Below are positions 58,101 through 64,000 of a stretch of DNA of 64,000 nucleotides, in pieces. The notes below the pieces were generated by a model that saw only the letters and a program-made list of their open reading frames with translations, did no database searches and was not told the DNA's origin. Both the position numbers and the translations under genes were made by a program. Positions within the stretch are counted from its first letter, which is position 1; each line of letters starts with the position of its first letter. Source of the DNA: Paludibacteraceae bacterium (GTDB lineage: Bacteria; Bacteroidota; Bacteroidia; Bacteroidales; Paludibacteraceae); assembly GCA_017630395.1 (NCBI GenBank), contig JAGBVI010000005.1, positions 79,952 to 143,951 on the forward strand. The letters are read 5' to 3'.

Positions 58101-59424
58101 TAGCAACATTACCAGATGTAGAAGATACGTTAGCAGTAAACGTAGTAGCTCCTTCACCAAAATCAACACCGGAAAGACCTATCCAATCCCCTTTATGAAT
58201 CTCATTAACAATCATATTTGAGCCTCCATATCGAGTATTAACACCCCCCATCCATGCCATTGTTTCGGCCTCTGTCCGTTCAAACGGATTTAGATATTGA
58301 ACTTGTTTAACACCGGCCGTTGTACCTGTTGCTTGAGAAATTGTTCCATTTGACGTGTTAACAGGAATATAATCTATATGACTAGACCGATACCCGCCAC
58401 TGATTCCCATGCTATTTTGGAGAACCATAGCATGATAGGTAATATACCACTGCCCTTTGAATTCAAAAATCGCATGATGGTTATTTCCCGAACTTCCGGG
58501 GAAGAAGGTCCCCGGATTTTTAAAGACCATACCAGAATAAGTAAAGGGGCCTAACGGAGAATTACTTGTCATATAACAAATTTGAGCATTACTCATTGGA
58601 TTACCCGTACAATTCCAATTTGAGCAATAACTATAGATATACTTACCTGCGATTTTGTTTGCGCCTGCATCCTCAAATAAATAGGGAGGATTTATGGCTG
58701 TTGGAGTTCCAACAATGCTAGTATAATCACTACCCAATTTCACTACACGAGCTGTACCTGGGTCTGCTTGTTTACCGGTAGGCACACCTCCACCAAAATA
58801 GAGATAAGCAGAGCCATCATCATCCATCAAAACAGCAGGATCAAAGAGCCATGTTACGTTGGCACAATTCGGGGTATTACGAGAAATTAATTCTCTTCCG
58901 ATTGGATCCACCCAAGGTCCGTATGGGGTATCACTTGTAACGACACCAATACCACTACCATTATTAGCGAAATACAAGAAAAATTTATCCTTGCCATTCA
59001 CCTTTGCATGCATAGCAGAAGGAGCCCAAGAACAAGTAGCCCACTTGGCTGCCCCTGCACTATTATTTCGCCCTGCTATATTCATACTGCCATGATCGGT
59101 CCAATTGACCATATCCTTTGAAGAAATACAATTGATGGTATTAATTTTACCATACGAATTGGTTGTTAAATTTCCATTTCCATCGTATTCATAAACATCA
59201 TTCGTCATGTACACGAAAACTTCATCATTGTAAACCATTGCATAAGGGTCTGCACCAAAACGCTGAGTCATCATCGGATTATGAGCCGATTGAGCTTTAT
59301 ACCCCTTTGTAGGATTCACTCCACTAAAATAAGAAGATAAATCTGCACTGAATAGAATGGCAGAACAGAACAATAAAAGTTGTAATAAAAGAAACTTCAT
59401 TGTAAATAATTTTTTGCTTTTCAT
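55120..59424 (-). CDS. Multimodular arabinoxylan-type GH43-CBM6-CBM6-GH43 enzyme with T9SS domain
   Basis: The 1434-aa protein has a signal peptide (1-27). GH43 #1 spans about 48-375 (GADPYAMVYNDEVFVYMTND; Asp59, Asp195 in LFDPAV), of the arabinofuranohydrolase kind. CBM6 spans about 380-500 (ERTEAETMAWMGGVNTRYGG), followed by an Ig-like spacer 503-585. A second CBM6 spans about 595-740 (LEVERYDVGGEGYAYKD). A Kre9/Knh1-like linker spans 745-835. GH43 #2, beta-xylosidase-like, spans about 842-1115 (WADVPDVSVIRVGDTYYMVS; Asp850, Asp960, Glu1018). Residues 1130-1325 are a concanavalin-like beta-xylosidase C-terminal domain. The CTD (1365-1434) ends KVIVK. It is predicted to remove arabinose and xylose from hemicellulose at the cell surface. 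Confidence 0.9.
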   Translation of the reverse strand: MKSKKLFTMKFLLLQLLLFCSAILFSADLSSYFSGVNPTKGYKAQSAHNPMMTQRFGADPYAMVYNDEVFVYMTNDVYEYDGNGNLTTNSYGKINTINCISSKDMVNWTDHGSMNIAGRNNSAGAAKWATCSWAPSAMHAKVNGKDKFFLYFANNGSGIGVVTSDTPYGPWVDPIGRELISRNTPNCANVTWLFDPAVLMDDDGSAYLYFGGGVPTGKQADPGTARVVKLGSDYTSIVGTPTAINPPYLFEDAGANKIAGKYIYSYCSNWNCTGNPMSNAQICYMTSNSPLGPFTYSGMVFKNPGTFFPGSSGNNHHAIFEFKGQWYITYHAMVLQNSMGISGGYRSSHIDYIPVNTSNGTISQATGTTAGVKQVQYLNPFERTEAETMAWMGGVNTRYGGSNMIVNEIHKGDWIGLSGVDFGEGATTFTANVSSTSGNVAIKICKDKVDGEVIGYMEVPNTGGALKEVSAKLDKAISGVHDLFFVFSGSFEFDYWMFKTADVTLEASEVDLEAPATLTLTAKSTESNIAKIDFYQDDVKIGSSFNAPYTCDVKDLKEGKYAFYAIMIDKNGKEYETPAVEVKVRLAQGPYEGIAQTLPGVLEVERYDVGGEGYAYKDSEAENQGGVFRADEGVDLDVNADGGHVLGWTMSDEWVEYTINVLENDQYNFVASVASGLDGSSFRLYCDDKDITGEIAVPNTEDWGTYTTISGTTAALTKGKHILKLLIENSYCNIDKIVFTAKTKPIEIEFTSPNVDTEVIAGDNFEVSWKSSEETGELYSLNWVSEEGESMILKQGVASSGTYKAIIPDNFAGQSGYYTLSQVTGGLIPSDFDGESHIVNNPLIWADVPDVSVIRVGDTYYMVSTTMHMSPGVPIMASKDLARWRTINYAYQTLDNGDAISMNGGKNAYGKGSWASSIKYHNGAWYVLTPSYTTGKTHIYKTTDIESGKWQTATLPFYHDPSLLFDDDGRVYVVYGSGNISIIELSSDAMSVKSGATSNVLLKSPASIAGSDFYVECEGAQIMKKGDYYYVFLISWPAGKCRTVLCYRSKSLTGTFEGKVLLQDNGVAQGRIFDTPEGDWYGMFFRDNGSVGRIPYLTPVSWSSDWPVLGNNGKVPSTLQLSASQEEGYGMVTSDEFESDKLPLEWQWNHNPVKEYWSIDNGALRLTNGRVDANLVSTQNTLTQRTFGPKCSAWTKVNTYGMKNGDYAGLCALQDLYGFVAVKMNNGSKSIVMVNNGSGSASEVESVPLSQESVWLRIDMDFTNQTDKATFYYSLDGDSWKAIGNTLSMKYELTHFMGYRYGLFNYGTKATGGYVDFDFFKIGKNIQTPIYLNKSGVENVVAESVTITIQQKSTTYVHENSSVECKVSPNPATEYIKVTGMDNLLKMELLDLNGVVISSSETDEMDIPASLSGKFLLRIYDINLNIVVQKVIVK

Positions 59425-59490
59425 TGGTTATATAAATTAGTATTCATTTTATCTTCTTCAAAGTCATTATTTTTGAAAATAATCACGATA

Positions 59491-59498
59491 CAAAAGTA
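59491..59498 (-). promoter_or_regulatory. Probable -7 box of the GH43-GH43 gene
   Basis: TACTTTTG on the minus strand, 67 bp before the ATG. The rest of the 304-bp gap to the 55-aa gene is AT-rich, with only the hairpin at 59661. Confidence 0.45.
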
Positions 59499-59660
59499 TC
59501 CCCAAACAAGCAACTGAAATAGGATTATCCAACTAAAAATCGTAAAAATCCGAGCAAAACGACTATAAATATCGATGCAAAAACCAAACAAAACAAAGTG
59601 TAAAAATCTAATTATCAGATATTAACAAATAAAACACTTAATTTTCCTAGATATCTGTAT

Positions 59661-59700
59661 GGTGGGGCATTGCAAATAAAAATTGTCCAATGCTTCCACC
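59661..59700. terminator. Hairpin between the 55-aa gene and the GH43 gene
   Basis: GGTGG(GG)CATTG pairs with CAATGCTTCCACC with one bulged base and a wobble. It lies 29 bp past the 55-aa ORF stop. The A/T run lies on the + strand side, so termination of the minus-strand transcript is plausible but not ideal. Confidence 0.45.
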
Positions 59701-59728
59701 TATAAAAAAAATAAAATTTGATGCAAAA

Positions 59729-59896
59729 TTAGGCATCAAACAAATCAAAAGATTCTGCACCCTCAAAGGCATCATCATCACAAGCCATCCAAACAAATCT
59801 CTCACAAAACTCATCATTTAAATTCATGTTGCCATTTTCATTTACGTTAAACAATCTTTGCAAACACGTAAAAATTCCTTTAATTTTTCTTTTCAT
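59729..59896 (-). CDS. Small protein, 55 aa, unknown
   Basis: Starts at ATG 59896 (MKRKIKGIFTCLQRLFNVNE). It has a basic amphipathic N-terminal half and an acidic C-terminal half (CDDDAFEGAESFDLFDA) with three Cys. I recognise no family. Its credibility comes from its own promoter, TAACTTTGC with TTG 18 nt upstream, placed about 50 bp before the ATG, and a hairpin after it. An upstream TTG would add 10 hydrophobic residues but is less likely. It may be a regulator or peptide partner. Confidence 0.5.
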   Translation of the reverse strand: MKRKIKGIFTCLQRLFNVNENGNMNLNDEFCERFVWMACDDDAFEGAESFDLFDA

Positions 59897-59946
59897 AAAA
59901 ATCACATTTAACAATAATAGGAACAAACTAAACCATTAATTTCGCG

Positions 59947-59955
59947 GCAAAGTTA
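59947..59955 (-). promoter_or_regulatory. -7 box of the 55-aa gene
   Basis: TAACTTTGC on the minus strand, with TTG 18 nt upstream. Predicted leader of about 45 nt. Confidence 0.55.
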
Positions 59956-60043
59956 AAAATATTTTTTCAAAACAATTATGTTTTTTATGTTAAAAAACAT
60001 TGTTTTGCGATATAATTAAATATGCAAACAAAACAAAAACAAA

Positions 60044-60079
60044 AGTGCCAGAATTTGCACACAGACAAATTCTGACACT
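60044..60079 (-). terminator. Terminator of aqpZ
   Basis: A 14-bp stem (60044-60057 with 60066-60079) pairs fully only on the minus strand, where the odd position is a G-U pair; a T-rich tail follows. It lies 24 bp past the aqpZ stop. Confidence 0.8.
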
Positions 60080-60103
60080 GATTCAAAAAAGAGACTAAAC
60101 TAA

Positions 60104-60766
60104 TTAATCTTCACTTGCAACAAATTTCCAAACAAAAGCACTTAAAGCAGCACCAACGAAAGGACCCACGATAAAAATCCAAAGTTGACTTAATGCAGCG
60201 CCACCTTGAAATAGAGCAGGAGCAATACTACGAGCAGGATTAACGGAAGTTCCGGTATAAGCAATACATACCAAGTGAACTAAAACAAGGCTTAGACCAA
60301 TTGCCAAACCGGCAAAGTTACCAGCTCCTTTTTTAGCATCAGTAGTACCAAGAACAACCAACACAAAAATAAATGTAAAGACGATTTCAGCAATCAGTCC
60401 TCCCACAACGCTTACTCCGGCTTGACAAGTATTAGCACCAGTACCTTCCAACCCGCTATTAGCTGTCAAAGCATACAAAATAGCAGAACCAAGGAAAGCA
60501 CCAATAACTTGAAATACCATGTACATACCCGCTTCTTTAGCCTTCATTCTTCCTGATAACAAACAGCCCAATGTAATAGCCGGATTAATATGACATCCAC
60601 TAATTCCTCCGATAGTATAAGCCATAGCCACTACAGCCAAACCAAATGCCAAAGCGGTTCCAACAACTGATGCAGTATCAACACCACAATTAAGACTAAC
60701 TGCAACACCACAACCCATTAGGACAAGTACCATTGTTCCAATCATTTCTGCAATATACTTTTTCAT
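60104..60766 (-). CDS. aqpZ: Aquaporin Z / MIP family channel
   Basis: The protein is 220 aa from ATG 60766 (MKKYIAEMIGTMVLVLMGCG); the frame opens seven codons earlier at 60787. It has six membrane spans and both NPA boxes (GCHINPAITLG and GTSVNPARSIAPAL). The narrow-pore Arg follows the second NPA, as in water-selective aquaporins. It mediates water flux across the inner membrane. A 16-bp palindrome lies 55 bp upstream. Confidence 0.95.
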   Translation of the reverse strand: MKKYIAEMIGTMVLVLMGCGVAVSLNCGVDTASVVGTALAFGLAVVAMAYTIGGISGCHINPAITLGCLLSGRMKAKEAGMYMVFQVIGAFLGSAILYALTANSGLEGTGANTCQAGVSVVGGLIAEIVFTFIFVLVVLGTTDAKKGAGNFAGLAIGLSLVLVHLVCIAYTGTSVNPARSIAPALFQGGAALSQLWIFIVGPFVGAALSAFVWKFVASED

Positions 60767-60820
60767 ACAAATAAATTTTATTCCCAAAAAACGGGTACAA
60801 TGATTAATTATAAAATATCA

Positions 60821-60836
60821 CCTTACCAAGGTAAGG
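60821..60836. promoter_or_regulatory. 16-bp palindrome, possible operator of aqpZ
   Basis: CCTTACCAAGGTAAGG is a perfect 7-2-7 inverted repeat. It lies 55 bp upstream of the aqpZ ATG and 46 bp from the pgk terminator. Size and position suit a dimeric regulator site. No regulator gene lies nearby. Confidence 0.4.
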
Positions 60837-60882
60837 CATAAAAAAATTCCTTAAGATTAGATGTCAATCCCAAAAAAAAATA

Positions 60883-60922
60883 AAGAGGTTGCGAAAAAAA
60901 TAAATATTCAACACAACCTCTT
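60883..60922 (-). terminator. Terminator of pgk
   Basis: AAGAGGTTG (60883-60891) pairs with CAACCTCTT (60914-60922). On the minus strand it is followed by TTATTTTTTTTT. It begins 28 bp past the pgk stop. Confidence 0.85.
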
Positions 60923-60949
60923 CAATAATTCTATAAACTATTTTGAAAA

Positions 60950-62209
60950 TTATTTTCCACGGATAGCTTTGATACCAGGAAGAACTTTACCTTCCATGTA
61001 TTCCAACATAGCACCACCACCAGTAGAAACGTAGCTAACTTTGTCAGCCAACTTATTTTTATTGATTGCAGCAACAGAGTCACCACCACCAATCAAAGTA
61101 AATGCACCATTTTCTTGAGTAGCTTTTGCTACAGCTTGAGCAACGGCAGAAGTACCTTTGGCAAACTTATCAAATTCAAACACACCCATTGGACCATTCC
61201 AAAGAACTGTTTTAGAGTTTGAAATAACATCACTGAAAGTTTTGATTGTTTCATCAGCGATATCCAATCCCATCCAACCTTCTGGAGTTTCATTTGTTTT
61301 AGATGTATTAGTGTTAGCATCTTTATCGAACTTATCTGCATTAACAGCATCAGTAGGCAAAAATACTTTCACACCTTTAGCTTCAGCCTTCTTCAAAACT
61401 TCTAAAGCAAGATCCAATTTATCCTCCTCACAAAGAGAGTTACCAATTTGACCACCTTGAGCTTTGATGAAAGTATAAGTCATACCACCACCGATAATCA
61501 AGTTATCAACACGATCAAGCAAGTTTTCGATAATCATGATTTTATCAGAAACCTTTGCACCACCCATAATTGCGGTGAATGGTTTTTGAGCTTCATTCAA
61601 CACCTTATCCATTGCTTTCAACTCGTTATTAATCAAGAATCCAAACATCTTATTAGGCTCATCGAAGTAATCAGCAATAACAGCAGTTGAACCATGAGCA
61701 CGGTGTGCAGTTCCAAAAGCATCATTTACATATACATCAGCATAAGAAGCCAATTTCTTAGCAAAATCTTTTTGTTTCTCTTTCAACGCATTTTTTGCAG
61801 CTTTTTTCTCTTCATCAGAAGCAAATTCACCGCGAGGTTTACCTTCTTCTTCCTCATAGAAACGAAGGTTTTCCAATAGCAAAACTTCACCTGGCTTCAA
61901 AGCAGCTGCTTGTTCGTCTGCTTTCATGCAATCATCGCAGAATTGGATAGATTGTCCTAAATTTTTCTCAATCGCAGAGATAATTTGTTTCAAAGAGAAT
62001 TTTGGATCCGGATTTTGTTTTGGACGTCCCATGTGAGACATTAAAATAGCAGAACCGCCATCAGCAATAATTTTTTTGATAGTTGGAAGTGCACCACGGA
62101 TACGAGTATCATCACTCACTTCTCCTGTCTCTTTGTTCAATGGAACATTAAAGTCCACACGTACGATTGCCTTCTTGCCGGCAAAATTAAAATTGTCAAT
62201 TAATTGCAT
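60950..62209 (-). CDS. pgk: Phosphoglycerate kinase
   Basis: The 419-aa length is normal. N-terminal [10 protein letters not shown] with the substrate-binding Asp/Asn, [30 protein letters not shown], and the nucleotide-binding GGGDSVAAI near the C-terminus. It transfers phosphate from 1,3-bisphosphoglycerate to ADP in glycolysis, the step after gapA in this window. Codon use is restricted, as for gapA. Single gene with its own promoter and terminator. Confidence 0.98.
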   Translation of the reverse strand: MQLIDNFNFAGKKAIVRVDFNVPLNKETGEVSDDTRIRGALPTIKKIIADGGSAILMSHMGRPKQNPDPKFSLKQIISAIEKNLGQSIQFCDDCMKADEQAAALKPGEVLLLENLRFYEEEEGKPRGEFASDEEKKAAKNALKEKQKDFAKKLASYADVYVNDAFGTAHRAHGSTAVIADYFDEPNKMFGFLINNELKAMDKVLNEAQKPFTAIMGGAKVSDKIMIIENLLDRVDNLIIGGGMTYTFIKAQGGQIGNSLCEEDKLDLALEVLKKAEAKGVKVFLPTDAVNADKFDKDANTNTSKTNETPEGWMGLDIADETIKTFSDVISNSKTVLWNGPMGVFEFDKFAKGTSAVAQAVAKATQENGAFTLIGGGDSVAAINKNKLADKVSYVSTGGGAMLEYMEGKVLPGIKAIRGK

Positions 62210-62250
62210 AATATTTCAAAATTAAAAATCTATTACTTCAAATTTTCTCA

Positions 62251-62258
62251 CAAAGATA
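62251..62258 (-). promoter_or_regulatory. -7 box of pgk
   Basis: TATCTTTG on the minus strand, 42 bp before the pgk ATG. Confidence 0.6.
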
Positions 62259-62300
62259 ATTATTTCCTTAATTCTTAAAAACAGAAAACAATCTTTCTTA

Positions 62301-63566
62301 TTACTTTTTGATCAGTTTCCCTACTTTAACGCCTTTAGGAGTAGCCACATTTAAAATATAATCACCTGATAACAAACTACTTACATCAATAGAAGTCCCA
62401 TCACAAATTCCTTTTAAAATTAAAGTTCCCTGCAAAGAAAAGATTTCATACTCTCCCATTTCAGATAGATAGATGTAATCTATTGCCGGGTTAGGAGACA
62501 AGGCGATCACTTGTTCACTCTCTATAGCCTCCACATCTAAACCAAATTTATCACCCCAAAAGAATCGTCCACACTCGAAAATATGATCAATATCATTAGG
62601 ACCACTAACATAATCTGACACAAAAATATCGGCATGAGTAGCATTATCCGATTTAAACAAATGAATCTTAGGGTGAGTTCCATCGTCGTAAATTGTTTTC
62701 TCAATCGTATTTCCATCGGCTGCAATATCCTCAATCTGCATCACTTTGCTTTCTCCGCTAAAACCACTATTCTTAACAAAAGTTTGAACAATTGTTTGAA
62801 TTCCATCATTGATAGGGCCGCCATCATATTTAACAGTAGAATCTGCCGCACTATGAAAAACACATATCGGGAAAGTAATTTTTTCAGGAATTGCAATCTC
62901 TTTACCTACAAAACCATTTACAACAGCGATACCCTTAACCGGATTTCCGCCTGTAAAACCATAACGATAGGTCATGGCACCTCCCATTGATGCACCTGCC
63001 ATATAAAGGCCATCTTTATTAGCATTTTCGTTAGCAACAAGTGCATTTACCAATTCGTCAATAAACTTTACATCATCAACATTTTCATTAAATACCATTT
63101 TTCCCTTTGACATAGTATTAGGAATAAGCAGACTTAACATAGCACCATAATTCCCAGCCATATCTTTCAAAAAATCTGCATTTACACTTGCCCCGGAATT
63201 CCAAACCGCAGTAGTTGCGAATCCAGGAACATCTATCCCTGCAAGTGATAAAGTTGAAAATAACTTTTGAATCTCTTCATTTTGCTCATCCAAAGCTTGA
63301 GGATAAACAACAATTACATTGTTAATATCACTAATTGCCTGAGGATTAGAGATACTAACAAAATCATCTACAGTAAATCCGTTTGGATGCATAATAAAAA
63401 GCAAATCATAAGGGGTTTCATTAGTAACAGAATACTCCTTAGGATAGAAAATTTGATAATAACGTTCAACTCCATCCACAATAAAAGTACGTTCTTCAGC
63501 ACTTATTGTCAAAGCACCAAGCAAGGATAGAGCTACCATAATAATGTGTAAAAAAATCTTTTTCAT
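62301..63566 (-). CDS. Secreted CE1/PHB-depolymerase-like esterase with T9SS domain
   Basis: The 421-aa protein has a signal peptide (1-23) and an alpha/beta-hydrolase domain (25-345). PYDLLFIMHPNGFTVDDF is the oxyanion-side strand, and GASMGG holds nucleophile Ser193. Asp242 in SAADSTVKYDGG and His311 or His328 (DIDHIFECGRFFW) complete a triad. This is the polyhydroxybutyrate-depolymerase/feruloyl-esterase fold family. A type A T9SS CTD follows (350-421; SPNPAIDYIYLSEMGEYEIF, ending GKLIKK). Next to GH43/GH30 enzymes, a feruloyl or acetyl-xylan esterase role is the most likely reading. Substrate not proven. Confidence 0.85.
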   Translation of the reverse strand: MKKIFLHIIMVALSLLGALTISAEERTFIVDGVERYYQIFYPKEYSVTNETPYDLLFIMHPNGFTVDDFVSISNPQAISDINNVIVVYPQALDEQNEEIQKLFSTLSLAGIDVPGFATTAVWNSGASVNADFLKDMAGNYGAMLSLLIPNTMSKGKMVFNENVDDVKFIDELVNALVANENANKDGLYMAGASMGGAMTYRYGFTGGNPVKGIAVVNGFVGKEIAIPEKITFPICVFHSAADSTVKYDGGPINDGIQTIVQTFVKNSGFSGESKVMQIEDIAADGNTIEKTIYDDGTHPKIHLFKSDNATHADIFVSDYVSGPNDIDHIFECGRFFWGDKFGLDVEAIESEQVIALSPNPAIDYIYLSEMGEYEIFSLQGTLILKGICDGTSIDVSSLLSGDYILNVATPKGVKVGKLIKK

Positions 63567-63600
63567 ATTTTATCTGTTTAAGGTTCTAACTTTCTACAAA

Positions 63601-63608
63601 CAAAGATA
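63601..63608 (-). promoter_or_regulatory. -7 box of the esterase gene
   Basis: TATCTTTG on the minus strand, 35 bp before the esterase ATG. The rest of the 434-bp right flank holds AT-rich sequence, a repeat copy and a GC-richer segment. Confidence 0.6.
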
Positions 63609-63783
63609 GTTAAATTAATAATTTATTTTTCAATTATTATGTTAAATTTTAGGGTTTTTCAACATATAATTTAATTATTCTACTAATTTTAAAGCAGTTA
63701 TAACAATATAAGCATCATCACGAGTACAACAACTACCCTTTGCTGGAATTTTAAAACTCCTATTCAACTTATCTAAGCGAGCT

Positions 63784-63862
63784 TAAAAAGCTGTTTAAAT
63801 TTTATTATTAAAAAATATTTTAGAGTTTCACTCTCTTATTTTCGGCATCTTTGAGATTCTTT
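63784..63862 (-). repeat. MITE-like dispersed repeat, copy 3 (partial)
   Basis: Its reverse complement aligns with 28567-28652, including the terminal repeat. 63822-63857 is nearly identical to 31853-31888 (GTTTCACTCTCTTATTTTCG, then GCATCTTTGAGAT). After 63862 the similarity stops, so the copy is truncated. Confidence 0.65.
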
Positions 63863-63907
63863 AGGTGGGTTCTATAAATTCATTTCGAGGAATTTTTGAA
63901 TTTATTT

Positions 63908-64000
63908 CGAGTAAATTGCCGTGCGAAAGGAAGGAGCAGTGCGAGCACTGTGACCGACTGACAAGCAGCAAATTGCCGAAAGAAATCAAAAATTACCGAA
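63908..64000. other. GC-richer structured segment at the right edge
   Basis: It contains AAATTGCCG twice (about 63915 and 63970) and a related AAATTACCG near 63991. Between them is a GCAGTG-CGAG-CACTGT hairpin. No ORF. Sharply different in base content from its surroundings and cut by the window edge. Its nature is unclear: repeat-element end or structured RNA. Confidence 0.35.

Noticed and set aside
1-64000. tRNA, rRNA, riboswitch or CRISPR features
   Set aside because: All gaps were read on both strands; no cloverleaf, rRNA segment, recognised riboswitch core or repeat-spacer array was found.

Overview
The window looks like a chromosomal segment of a low-GC member of the Bacteroidales/Bacteroidetes. 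The evidence is threefold. (1) Many genes are preceded by the Bacteroidetes -7 promoter box TAnnTTTG(C). (2) At least five proteins end in a type IX secretion (T9SS) sorting domain. (3) The housekeeping blocks are typical of the phylum: parA-parB-DUF5683-mltD, MutS2, DciA/DUF721, DUF4105 and Mfd/GT2/PyrC. The sequence does not allow a genus to be named. No rRNA, tRNA, CRISPR array, integrase or intact insertion sequence was seen.

Layout. 2-18841: the 3' part of one giant gene, open at the left edge and at least 6279 codons long. It encodes a cell-surface adhesin built from about 78 cysteine-paired Ig/PKD-like domains and ends in a T9SS type B sorting domain. 19033-26662: a degenerate acyl-CoA-synthetase-like gene, mutS2, an outer-membrane barrel gene, a DciA-like gene, a thioesterase, a tiny secreted protein that is almost only a T9SS C-terminal domain, and a DUF4105 membrane protein. 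26760-28314: one transcription unit with three very small ORFs, two of them lipoproteins, followed by gapA. 28447-32010: two inverted copies of a roughly 200-bp MITE-like repeat flank a small membrane protein gene, an SPFH protein gene and an unusual MurC-like ligase gene. 32027-35742 (minus): parA-parB-DUF5683-mltD. 36002-40600: valS and a superfamily I helicase gene broken by one in-frame TAA. 41094-45824 (minus): fatty-aldehyde-type ALDH + SDR, and flippase + glycosyltransferase. 45926-51698: 2[4Fe-4S] ferredoxin, mfd, a GT2 polyprenyl-phosphate sugar transferase, and pyrC.

51838-63566 (minus) includes three large T9SS-exported carbohydrate-active proteins: a GH43-GH30 fusion, a GH43-CBM6-CBM6-GH43 protein and a CE1/PHB-depolymerase-like esterase. 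Interspersed are a 55-aa protein gene, aqpZ and pgk. Together the three large enzymes look like an arabinoxylan/arabinogalactan side-chain degradation set delivered by T9SS, and no SusC/SusD pair is visible in the window.

The least expected features are: the strict three-domain higher-order repeat (24 A-B-C triplets of about 225-245 aa) in the giant adhesin; the MITE-like element with terminal inverted repeats; a shared terminator-hairpin family (GAGGGTGT core) reused behind unrelated genes; the CTD-only mini-protein; and the micro-ORF cluster in front of gapA.
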